Positions 10,267 to 22,400 of a stretch of 64,000 nucleotides of DNA are shown piece after piece. The DNA is from Datisca glomerata (lineage: Eukaryota > Streptophyta > Magnoliopsida > Cucurbitales > Datiscaceae), in assembly GCA_003255025.1 (NCBI GenBank), contig QANY01008895.1, positions 1-64,000 on the forward strand. Direction: 5' to 3'. The position numbers were made by a program, and so were the translations under genes. The notes under the pieces were generated by a model. It had not been told where the DNA came from and did not search any database. It saw only the letters and a list, made by a program, of their open reading frames with translations. The number at the start of each line of letters is the position of its first letter. Position 1 is the first letter of the stretch.

Positions 10267-13200
10267 AGTTGCCCATCAATGTCAAGTTATAATGACCATT
10301 TTCTTATTTCATTTTAAAACTATACTAATAAGGGATCTAGTTAACATCCAATCACAATATCTGACTGCATAAGAATTGCAATGCCTTTTACCACAAAACA
10401 AGCCTTACCAAGTATTTATCTTCTGCAGATAAAATAGTTTCAGTTATCTCAGGTTCTGCAGTTACAGCAGGTTTCAGATCATCATCACCAATTGAACGAG
10501 TAACCTGTTAATATGTAGAATTAATGAAATCCATGTTGACTGAGTTTAAGCAAACTACAAGAAATATCTAGCGTTTACAACATATTTTTATTGCTTACTT
10601 GAGTGCCTGACTGCCTTGACACCGTATAGTTGCAAGACAAATAAGCTCATTACTAACTGAAAATGAAAAGAATTTTGGGAATTCGCATATGTAATTATCC
10701 TAAAAAGAAGGGTCCCCAATGGATTTACTTACTTAGCAATCATAAATTAACTCTGTGCAGTAATCATAAACAAAGGTCCCTAATGGATTCTTATCAACCA
10801 TTACACAACAGATGTCCAAGAAAGAGGGGGATATACCAATGACCAGAGGTAGATGAATAAATTTTTTGACATCTGCTTTCTTCATAAATGTACTTTTAGA
10901 AACTAACTCCAACTATAATTAAGTTTATCAATTCATTATAGTAATCAGTGTAGAAGTTTTAAACCTGAAGAGCAGCAGGACCAACCCTCCATGTATCAAC
11001 TTGCCATTTGACTTCTCCACCAGCCCCAAGTACACGCTCTCTCTCCTCGACACAGCTGGCAACGTGATCCTGACGCAAAAAAGCTTGCAACGTGAATATT
11101 CTTATCATAATGATCAATGAAACTTTAATATGGTCTAGGAAGAAAAACAGTATGATCATAACAATGACATTCAGGCCTATTTTATTCTTTGAAGAAAAAT
11201 AAAAATAAAGGCAACCTACCTTACTTAAAACAATAGCGCGCCCTGCCCGACACAATATTGTCCTGCAATCACCAGCATTGGCAACAAAAAGCTTGTTTCT
11301 GATTAAAAGAGCAGTGACAGCTGTGCAACCAGGATGCCAGTCTTTCTGAATTACTCCCTTGGACTTTCGATATGAATCAAGTTGATCTCTAAAAGCAGCA
11401 TCTGTCTTAATGAATGCATCTGATAATGCATTAGCAGGACTGCAGATAAATGCCAAAATATGTTAAAAGTTAAAAGCAAAGGTTGATAGATTAACAGGTG
11501 ATGAGAGAAAATGTATGGGAACCTGCTGATGGGAAAGGAGGTCTCCAAGAATCCAGGCAAGGCTCGAGCTGAAAACTCGGCAGCTGCTGAACCTGTATGA
11601 TTACAGTAACATTAAATCACAATAAAAAGTAAGCAAAATTAATAAGTCACGTTACTCATTCCCGAGGAGGATTTTCTTTGCTTTTGGAATGCTACTCAAG
11701 ATAAAGTTGGTTCTAACTCAGATTACCAGGTAGAGGAAGTTGATTCGATAGGAAGGAGAGAGGAAAGAAAATATCAATCAAAGTTTACTTTTTAACTCTG
11801 TTTTTAGTAAATATTTTCCAGATGTTAGCTTGAGCTATGTAGTCTACATAAGACAGGCTTGTAAATTCGTTAGATTTTATATTTCTTTCTTCAAGAAACA
11901 AATGGATAAAAGGAAATTTTTTAATAAGTGTCTTTAACTTTTCCCATATCACTAGTAATCAAAATGATTCTTAGCACAAATGCCCAATAAAGTTTGCAGC
12001 AAGGATCTCTTAGTCACCAAAGTCGCGACATAGCGAGCACTGGCAGTCAAGTAATATTGCTTTTTTGTTGAATTTTGTCCAAATCAGCATATAATAGCAA
12101 GAGTAAACTACCATTGCTAACCTCTATGACCATCAAAGATACCAAAGATATGAAGATCCTGTTCATCGGAAAAACAAGGCATAAGAAAATGTGCATCCTC
12201 CATGCTCTCCCTTCTCCCGCAGGTTGCGAAGGATCCCCAAGAAAGTACTGGACGGTATTCCAAAGGATCTGTAAAGGACTCAAGCAAGATTTTCACACCT
12301 GGCCTAGCTGCAGAAGAATCTCTTTTGGACAAATATTCCCCTTCAGTTGACCAGTTAATACTCTCGTGATAACTTCGAGAACTGTCATGATCATCACCAA
12401 GTTGATTACCATGTGAATTAGGAGGTTCGACAAAAGTAGATTCATCTGTAAGTTTCAGAATTGAATCCAGGTCCATAACTATTTCATCAAAAGACGGTCT
12501 AATTTCAGGGTTTGGATCCCAGCATCTTTGAATGAGTGATAACAAACTTGGTGGCACACCAAACTTGGAATCAGCAAGAACAGGCCGCAGTCCATCAGAA
12601 ACCACAGCAGCTGTAAGTTGCTGTTCAGTATAGTTCATTTCTAGTACAGTGTGGGCCTGCCCAGAATATGCAAATTACATCAATAAGCCACTGCTGTTTT
12701 CATACTAGCAAACTTGAAGAGTTGAATCATTCACTGTGATATACCTAATCCAAATTAAGATAAAATATGTCAGACTAAGGCTTGCAGATAACCTTCCATA
12801 TCCACTTCACTGGACTGGGAATTCACCTTTTCATTTTTTTATCGGAGAGAATTCAATATTTCATTAAAACAATGTGGGGATTTTCACATTGTTATTATCA
12901 ACAATTTTGGATTAACTAATTAGAAATAGAAAACAGTTGACTTCTAAACTGACAGATGGATAAATTACCAACTGCCTACTAACACACAAGTGGATTTTAT
13001 TAATCAATCAGTTCTCTGTATTACTGATCTAAATGGATTTTTATGATAGAGGCTACTGCCTTTATGTATTCCAGTAGAACCTGGGAGACCCTCCATTTGG
13101 ATGGACAATGGCCACTCCTTTCATAACTATTCTTTCAGCAACTATAAAACTCAATTCAGATAGGAGTAGTGATACTAGTAGTTTCTTTCACAATGACAAA

Positions 13201-15136
13201 AATGAATCCAATGCACTTAGGAAATTGAGAACTTTCCAATAAAAAAATTGTGAAACTAAAGCAAGCCATGAACAACAAATACTACTCATAACTCACCACA
13301 TTATGTTTAAGTAACAGTTGCCAATTTGAATTTTTCAGTTTTGGGACTTATTGGAGATCAATAAAGCAAGATCCATATCCATAGATACATAGTATAGAAG
13401 TGAGTTGGTTTCACTGCAGAATATTTTTTAACCATTAAACTACGTTTCAAATCCAACTAATCAGAGTACCACAACTGGAAATTGTAGGTCCAACTTCCAA
13501 GGATGAATAAATAATCTAAACTTCTCCTAATGATGTCGGAGAAACCCAGTTATGAGCACTTGACAATACCAATCTTTAAATAAATATCTTTGTCTTAAGA
13601 AACACGAATTAATGCACCAATCCATCTTATTAAAGTGAATTATAGTTTATTAACAACCGTAACAGACTATGAAATAAACACAAGGCACAAGCTAACCTGG
13701 GTTTCTGCGCGGAGATCAGTATATGGAACAACACCAGTAAGAAGTTCACTGCAATAGGATCAAAGAAATGCGTGTTAATAAATAACTTTGAACACAAGTT
13801 GCTCTAGAATTATAGCTATACAGAATACCTAGAAGTCTAAACTTCTTACTTGATTGATATACCAAAACTGTAGACATCCGATTTTTCGGTATGTATCTCC
13901 TTCTTTAATATCTCAGGAGCCATATATATTAGTGTACCGACCATATTTTTCTTATGAAACCCGCCTGTTGGCTTTCCCAACGACCTCCAATTTTCAAGAG
14001 ACACTCCTTTAAGCTCTTTCTTGTATTCTGCCAAACCAAAGTCTGCGAGGTGTGGAGATAGATATCTGTCCAGCTGCATGACGAAGCCATGTAAGTTTTG
14101 ATAATAGTATACCAAACGTAAAATCAAGGTGGGAGCATGAATACAATCAGGACATGCTGATAACACAGAGAGTAGAGCATCAGGAAGACGAAAATTTTGA
14201 AAGACCTTACAAGAGTATTTGCTGGTTTCACATCCCTATGTACAATCCCCAGATTATGCAGATACTGCAAAGCCTTCGCTGGAAAACAGAAAAAAAAATG
14301 GTATTACAAATATGCACTTCTGACGGTAAGCCTGATATCAACGAGCCTTTCTAACATAACCGAAGCAGAGAGAAGCATTTATACTACAAGATTAGTGACC
14401 GCCAAATGAAATTCGTCCAAATGTACAGCCCCAATTTTCTTTCAAGAAAAACAAGGGGGGAAAAAGAAAGAGGAGCTAAGATAGCAAAGTTGTACCTAAC
14501 TGGACAGTGATCATGAGCGCCTGATTGATGCTTGGACTCCATTCCTCCACATGTAACTTTTCCGCGAGATTTGGAGATTCGAAGAACTCAAAGAAAAACA
14601 TGTAATTGGGTGGCTTCGCATGCGCTGCAACCAATGTCGCTATTCCCGGGTGATCTAATTTACTACATAGTCAAAGAACAACAACCGGAAAAATCAGATA
14701 AATTTCTCAAACCCATCATTCATTTTACGAAATCATGAACGCCATGAACTACATATAAACAAATATGGTCTCGAGAGAGAGGGAAGGAGGGAGGGAGGGA
14801 GTAACCATAGCAACTGCAACTCCTTGTGGAACTTGTCCAGGTCCTCAGAAGTAGAGAGTATGGGTTTTTTCACAGCGACTTTTTTATCATTCAATCTCCC
14901 TTCGTAGACGACACTCTCACCCCCTGTTTAATCATAATTGAGAAAACGAACATCATTCTGGTTCAAGATGATACCCCAGCAGAAATATAGTGATGGGATC
15001 AATTTGGAAAGAGAATTCTACCTCTGGCAATAGGAGAGAGGAGAGTATAAGAGGAAGGAGGGAGGTGAAGAGGGATAGATTTGCTGGAGCAGCAACCTCT
15101 AATGCATGTGTTTGGCTCCACAATTTCAAGCCCCAT
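9795..15136 (-). CDS. Protein kinase and PP2C-like domain-containing protein (At2g40860-type)
   Basis: Twelve exons join with GT-AG introns: 15136-15022, 14923-14806, 14662-14496, 14278-14211, 14073-13850, 13748-13697, 12656-12122, 11592-11523, 11439-11220, 11069-10965, 10504-10409, 9989-9795. They sum to 1965 nt, 654 residues and stop, close to the Arabidopsis orthologue in length. The N-terminal half is a protein kinase fold: lysine in VAVKK (57), HRD 147-149, DFG 167-169, APE 208-210; the glycine loop is degenerate (GGESVVY, 39-45). The C-terminal half is a PP2C Ser/Thr phosphatase: RRESMED (E401, D402), DGHRG (423-427), SDGLWDV (D595) and KDNVTV (D635). All expected metal ligands are kept, so phosphatase activity is likely; kinase activity is less certain. 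The start at MGLEIVEPN is chosen by family resemblance; an upstream in-frame Met exists. No signal peptide. The gene looks intact. Confidence 0.93.
10229..10261. repeat. (AG)n microsatellite in intron 11 of the kinase-PP2C gene
   Basis: About 16 uninterrupted AG units, between exon 12 (ending 9989) and exon 11 (starting 10409). On the transcript it is a CT tract. Confidence 0.95.
14781..14799 (+). other. G-run tract next to the exon 2 donor of the kinase-PP2C gene
   Basis: Four GGG runs separated by AAGGA, A and A, fitting the G-quadruplex pattern on the plus strand. The pre-mRNA (minus strand) carries the C-rich complement starting about 5 nt inside intron 2, right after the donor at 14805-14804. 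Confidence 0.6.
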
Positions 15137-15268
15137 CTCCGGTCTCCCACAGGGTGAGGGATTTGAAAAAGCCGAAGGTAGAGAAATGGGGATGACAAAG
15201 CTGCTTAACGGTGGACGGTGTGCGACAGCGCAATGTGGCGCCCGCGCCACCGTAGCTTCGGTTGCACG

Positions 15269-15286
15269 TTATAAAGTTCGCCCAAT
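15269..15286 (-). promoter_or_regulatory. Possible core promoter of the kinase-PP2C gene
   Basis: On the minus strand, TTTATAA (15275-15269) lies just downstream of an inverted CCAAT box (ATTGG, 15286-15282), about 135 nt before the start codon at 15136. The composition turns GC-rich between this point and the ATG, as in many plant 5' leaders. Spacing is plausible, but both motifs are short. Confidence 0.35.
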
Positions 15287-15299
15287 CCAAACTTTTGGT

Positions 15300-16400
15300 A
15301 AATCTATTTTCGACCAACAAATTTATATTGATTGTCAATTTGCTCCTAAAGTTTTATTTTATCAATTTGATAAAATTTGATAATAAAATTATGGAAAAAT
15401 TTAATTTACACTCTTAAATTTTGACTTTCACTAATTTATATCTTTAAATAATTTCTTTAGCATCAAATACACATAAAATAAATAATTAATCATTTATACC
15501 TCTTTCCGTTAACTTCTGTTAAAATCTAAACTATTTTTTTAATTATATTAAAACTGAAATTAAAAATATTAATAACTAAAAAAACTAATTAAACTAATTT
15601 ACATTAAAATAAACTAAAAAAACCCAAAAAAATTTCAGAATCCCTAAATTCTATTTGAAAAAAAAACTATGTAATCCCTATTTGAAAATGGTGAAAAATC
15701 ATACTAACTTTCTAAGATAATCAATGTTTATATGTGTACAATCAAATCAGACTTTTTAAACATGATCAAGAATTAAGAAATAATTTTTATTTTGATCATA
15801 TTTAGATAATATTTAATTTGTTAATTTTTTAGTTTTTATCATATTAAGAGATAATTTTTATTTTGTAAAAATATTTATCTCAATTCATTTATATGAATTT
15901 TTAAATTTTGATGACATAATATTATATAATATGAATTATGCTCATCCAAAAATTACCTCAAATATCTCTTTATGAATATTTGCATAATATTATAAGATAT
16001 TTAATTTTATAAATTATTTATAAATAAATTATTATTAAATAAAAATAATATTTTTTTATTAAATTATATTAAATGATAAAAAATATGAAAACCTCAAATT
16101 AAATTATATTTAAAAAAATTTAAAAGATAAAAATGAGATTTCTGATTTGTTTTGATCACAACCAACGGTCTGGATCTGCTCTTTGTCCTACCCATGGTGT
16201 TCTCTTAACCCCATTGATATGGGTGTAATTGTGGTTGAAAATCCAAGATTCAACCATCTTTTCTTTTTCTTAGCATCTAAGTCAAGACAACTACCAATCA
16301 AAGTTCTTCTCTTTCGCACGCTAACTTCCACAAGACCCACTGTCATTCAATTATCTTAAGAATAGAGAGATTCCGAAGTCTAGTAATCCGAAAACCCACT
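15300..16400. other. Divergent intergenic region between the kinase-PP2C and cystatin genes
   Basis: Strongly AT-rich from 15380 to 16140, with no coding sequence. 16140-16400 is more mixed, pyrimidine-rich (CTTTTCTTTTTCTTAG near 16260) and probably holds the cystatin promoter and 5' leader, but no clear TATA box was found. Confidence 0.45.
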
Positions 16401-19400
16401 ATGAAAGTGAATAAGTTCTCTGCTGGGGTGTTGCTCTGTCTTCTGGTTCTTCTCGGTGTTTCTCATTTGGGGATTTGCAGTGACGACCAGTTTATCAGGA
16501 TGAAGTTGGGAGGGGTTCACGACTGCAAGGGCTCTCAAAACAGCGCTGAGATCGAAAACCTTGCTCGCTTCGCTGTCCAAGAACACAACAAGAAAGAGGT
16601 ATGTTTTTTTAATTATCTGAATTTAAGTTCTTTCTACTATTTATCTTCAATTCTTGGGTTTTTATCTCTCTTACGATAAATATACGGGTCTGACTGTTTA
16701 ATTAATCCATGCTCTGTGTTTTTGCTTCTGTTTTGTTCGAATTATTTTGGGTTCTGCGGGGGGTGGGGGGGTGGGGGGTTGACTGATCGAAAAACATCGA
16801 CGTTTCATATTTAATTAACTTGGATAGGATTTGGGTTTCCATTTGTAATTCATTTTTTATGTTCATTTATGTGGTTTTGGAATTCTCTGTCGGATTATTT
16901 CCATTTACAAAAGTTATGATACAATTTGCAGAATGTTCTTCTTGAGTTTGCAAGGGTGTTGAAGGCCAAAGAACAGGTAGTTGCAGGTAAGATGTACCAT
17001 CTTACTCTGGAAGCTATTGATGGTGGTGGGAAGAAGGTATATGAAGCTAAAGTCTGGGTAAAGCCTTGGATGAACTTCAAGCAGTTGCAGGAATTCAAGC
17101 ACGCCCCCGATGTTAAACCAGGTATTATGCTGTTAACAATCTAACCTGATTAGTCTTGATATGAAATCTGGTTGATATTATCCTATTTCAGAGATATAAA
17201 TTGTGTGCTTAATTCATAAGCTGTACATGTTTGAATGCAACGGAAATAGAAAATAGAAAGTTGTAGGGTGCGATTTTTATGAGGAAACTAGCAATTTCAT
17301 TAGGCACTGTGCTAACTCCACATGCAAGATAGAAATTAAGAACAAGACTTTTCTTTTTATCCGTAGAAAATAGGAATAAGAATTAAGAAAAAGAAAATAT
17401 ATTTTGGTGCTTGGCCAGTAACCAGTTGCTTACCGATGTAGCGATATCAACTGAAGAGAATTAGAGTCTCCAAATACTTCTATCTTAACTGATTTTACCT
17501 TTCTTTGGTCTTTATTTTTCGCTCTACCTTGCGCACGAGTCAAGCAATGTATGCTTGCTGCCTGGATGTAAATTTCCTTACTCCGAATAGGATTCTAGTT
17601 ACCATAAAACAATTGTTTGCTTACTAGAAGTTGAATTCCGTTACCTTGTCAAACATAACTACCGTAATTTTGCAAAAGCAACTAAAATTTTCCAAGGCTT
17701 ACAGACCTCATGGTTTCCCCCCTGCTTACAGTATTAGGTCATATAATCAAGGTTTTATGTTTTCGAATTTATGGTACTTGTGCAATTACTTGGAAACTTG
17801 AGAAGAACGTAGTACTTGTGCAATTACTTGGAAACTTGAGAAGAACGTAGTACATGTGCAATTACTTGGAAACTTGCTACAGCAGGGAGCTAGTTCCACA
17901 TTTGAAGAGCGGAAGCTAGCTTGCAGTTTTCAGTTTAAACTATGCTCCACAATTGTTTAGAGGTTTTCTGCCAGTGTTCTTTATTGCAATTAACTCAAAA
18001 GGTTTGTACCGAGTTAAGTTCAGTCATCACCCTCCAAGAGAAGGATATAAATGCAGTCATTAAAGGAGGGGAGCAACTTAGTCATCACCTAGGACATACT
18101 CCATGTTACTCACATAGTCACATCGAGTTTCACGATATGATGTACCATGTTTCTGTCTTCTGATCTTGCCAAAATTTTCCATTACAATAGCTAATGATAT
18201 TGGTCTGAAATAAACTATCGATTTTGGAACTTCATAATAGAAGTAAGTGGTTGCACACTTCATTTCGTCAATCACTTCATTTCGTCTCTCCATGATATTT
18301 TAACCACATCTTTTCCTTTATGCCAATGGCTTTTCACTAGTAGTTCTGAAACATACCGCTTATGACAGTTGTACAGTTAGCTATATGCGATATTTGAATG
18401 CAGAAACTCTTCCATCACACAGGTTTGGTATTTTCATATGTTTTATTGAACATAAGGAAAATGGGATCCCCACACTGACATTTTGGATATGTAGAAATGA
18501 TGAACCTGTTGGTTCTGATCTTTGGAAAGTGATGAGCTTCAGAGATGATGAACCTTTCTGGTTCTGATCTGTTATTGAAGGAAAAATTATGTTTGTTTAC
18601 AATGAGGGATAATGTATATATACAAATGATTCTAACGGTTGCCTATGATCTCCTATGAATCCAACGGATGCCTACTTGTAGCCTGAAATTGTTTTTTACC
18701 AGAAATGGTTAGACACCCACTGTGTTTGGGAAATTCTCTGTTCTGCTTCCCTCTTTTGCCTATGATGAAGATTTTCTTCTGAGGCTGCAGCTTTTCCTTC
18801 TTCAACACTCCTCCTCAAGTTGGGTTCGTATAGGTTGATCGAACCTAACTTGTCAAGTATTCTTTGGAGGTTATTTTTGTCAAGGGCTTTGGTGAAGATG
18901 TCGGCTAGCTGGTCTTCACTACATACAAAGGGAATGGTGATTTCTTCAGACTGTACTTTCTCTCTTATGAAATGACAGTCCACTTCAATATGTTTGGTTC
19001 TCTCATGAAAAACGGGGTTCATTGCAATATGACGTGCTGCTTGGTTGTCACAGTGCATCTCTATCGGTTTTCTTATCTCAACCTTCATGTCTTGAAGGAG
19101 ATGTCTAATCCATGTGAGTTCGCTAGCAGTGGAGGCCATGGCTCTGTATTCTGCCTCCGCACTTGACCTTGCTACAACAGTTTGTTTCTTGCTCTTCCAG
19201 GTCACTAGGTTCCCACCTACAAAGACACAAAAACCAGTTGTAGATTTTCTGTCGTAACTACCTGCCCAGTCAGCGTCAGTGTATCCAGCAACGGAGTTTG
19301 CCCCGGTTTTCTTCATCCATATCCCTTGGCCGGGAGTTCCTTTAAGGTATCTGAGTATCCTTTCTGCGGCTGCCTGATGATTTGTGCAGGGTGCATGCAT

Positions 19401-22400
19401 GAATTGACTGATAACGCTAACTGCAAAAGTGATATCTGGTCTTGTGACCGTTAGATAAATAAGTTTTCCTACTAATCTCTGATATTGGCCTATATCAGTT
19501 ATTGGTTTGCTATCATTCAGTCCTATTTTCATGTTGGTTTCCATTGGTGTGCTAGCAGGTTTTGCCCCTATCATGCCTGTTTCTTTTAACAAGTCTAAGA
19601 TATATTTTCTTTGAGATAGAAACAATCCCTTCTTCGAGTGAGCTATTTCTATCCCTAGGAAGTACTTTAGTTTTCCTAGATCTTTAATATCGAACTCTCC
19701 CTTTAGAAATTTTTGAACACTCCATATTTCATTGTGGTTATTTCCGGTGATGATAATGTCATCTACGTAGACTAAAACGATGGTAGTGGAGTTGTTCGTG
19801 TGTTTGACAAACATAGATGAGTCCGCCGTGCTTTTGACGAAGTTAATCTTTAAAAGAGATAGGCTTAATCTTCCATACCATGCCCTTGGTGACTGTTTCA
19901 GGCCGTAGATAGCCTTCTTTAATCTACATACCAGAGATGGGTGTGTTGCTTTCTCGTGTCCTGGAGGTAGGGACATATATACTTCTTCTTCCAGATTTCC
20001 TTGGAGAAATGCGTTTTTTACATCCATTTGATATAGTTCCCAGTTGAGGTTTGTGGCAACGGATAGTAGCACTCGGATTGTGTTCATTTTTGCTACTGGA
20101 GCGAACGTCTCCTGGTAATCTACTCCATATGTCTGAGTAAAGCCTTTGGCAACTAGTCGGGCTTTGTATCTCTCGATAGTGCCGTTGCTGTTGTATTTGG
20201 TCTTGTAGACCCATTTACATCCTACGGGTTTCTTCCCGCTGGGTAGTGGGATTATGTCCCAAGTCTCATTCTTTTCCAAGGCTAGGAGTTCTTCATTCAT
20301 CGCCTTTCTCCATTTAGGGTCGAGTTGGGCTTCTTGATAGGTCTTTGGCTCATCTGTTTCATCAATTTTTCCCAAGTATGCCCTGTGTTTGTTAGAGATT
20401 TTATCATAAGATAGGAAATTTTGGATAGGGTATAAAACCTGATGAGACACGTAGTCTTTTAATCTTGCTGGGGGATGAGTTTGCCTTGTTGATCTTCTTA
20501 CGATTACTGCTTCATCAGTGACAACTGCCTCATCAGTTGCTCCCCCTGAGGTAGTTGTCTCAGGCGTGGTTGATGTGTTATCCTGTTCCTGTCTTATGAT
20601 ATCGGAGGAAATAATACTGTTAGGTAGCGGAAGTGTTTTGTGGTGGTTATGGTTGTCGGAGTCCTTTGGGTAATAGGATTCTAGTTCTAAGAATTGTACA
20701 TCGCGTGAGATGTAGAGTTTATGGTTTGTTGGGTCGTAGCATTTATACCCCTTTTTTTCAGCGGAATACCCCAAGAATAGGGTTTTGACTGCGGTTTTGT
20801 CCAATTTATCAATTTTTGGAATGTGTACGTAGCATGTACATCCAAAGACTCGTATGTGATCAAGATTAATTTTCCTACCCTTGAGAATTTCTATAGGGCT
20901 TTTCAGATGCAATTTTACGCTGGGTAATCGATTGATAAGGTATGTTGCTGTAAGTATTGCGTCTGACCAGTACCGTTTGGGTACGTTATTTTGGAGGAGG
21001 AGAGCCCTAGTCATTTCAAGAAGGTGTCGGTTTTTGCGTTCTGAGACACCATTTTGTTGTGGGGTGTGGATACAGGTGGTTTGATGTCGTATACCGTTTT
21101 GTTTAAAGAACTCAAAAAAGGTGTTGTTAGTATATTCGGTTCCATTGTCAGACCTAAAGATTTTTATGGTTGTTTCAAATTGAGTTTCGACTAACTTATT
21201 GAATTCTTGAAAACGACTGAAGACTTCACTTTTTGATTTTAAAAGATATAACCAGGTGGTGCGAGAGAAATCATCAATAAAGGTAACAAAATATTTGAAT
21301 TTATTATACGAGTCAACTGGGGCAGGCCCCCAAACATCAGAATGGATTAATTCAAAACATCGTTTTGTCGTACTACTAGATAGTGGAAAAGGTAACCTGG
21401 TTTGTTTTGAGAGTTTGCAGACTGAGCAACTGCTAGAGTCTGAATTACAACCAAGTAATTTGTTTAGGATTTTGTCAGAGGGATGACCGAATCTCCAATG
21501 AAGTAATTTGTCCTTTTGTACTGTACTGGAGGTGGCCAGACATGTTTTGTCGGTATCTTCTAAGTAGTACAGACCGTTTCTAAATTTCCCTTCACCAATC
21601 TTCCTCCCGGTGACCCGATCCTGAAAAATTACTTTGTCAGGTGAAAATGTAACATTGCAGTTCAGGTCTTTGGTTATTTTACTGACGGATAGGAGATTGG
21701 AGTTAAAATTGGGGAGACAAAGTACGTTGTTAATGGTTTTTGTGAAGAGTGTGGTTGACCCTGTGCCAAAAATTGGAACTTTATTTCCATTGGCTACCGT
21801 CACGTGTTGTGGTTTTTCTAATTTAGTGAGACTGTGTAGATTTTTTGTGTTATAAGTCATGTGGTCAGAGGCACCAGAGTCTATTATCCAGTGTTCTAAG
21901 TTGTGACAAAAGTTTGCAGATTTAGAAAAATAATTGACAGTATTGCAATTAGATGAACCTGGGGTATCGCGTAAAAATTCTCCGAATTGTTTGAGCAGTG
22001 CAGCCATCTGTGCGTTGTTGTCTGGGGACAGGTCTGCCCTAATGGATCCGGATCGGTCTATTTCTTCCATTTGGTCGGGTCGGTACCCACTGCCCGAACC
22101 GGGTCCATGTATATTATTTGCCCTGCGGTCTGGGTCGGGTCCTGACCCGTGACCCGCGCCAATAAAACCCTCGGTATAAAAGGGTGAGCGTTTCGCGGAG
22201 CCTCCTCGCTCGTCACTCTTCGCGCAGCTCCCTCGCTCGTTCTGGAACTTTCTCTGGTTCTGTCGGAGGTGAGGGTGCAGATTCCAGCACCGATCATGGG
22301 TGTGTCCTTCCTTTCGGCAGTGGCTGCATCTCACCTGCTCGCCTGGTTGTCCGCGGTGTCTTCCCCCTTCCTTAGGGTTAGGGTTTCGGAGGAAGCCGCG

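Noticed and set aside
10109..10372. Plus-strand frame with repeated Arg-Glu
   Set aside because: Produced by the AG microsatellite in intron 11 of the kinase-PP2C gene on the other strand.
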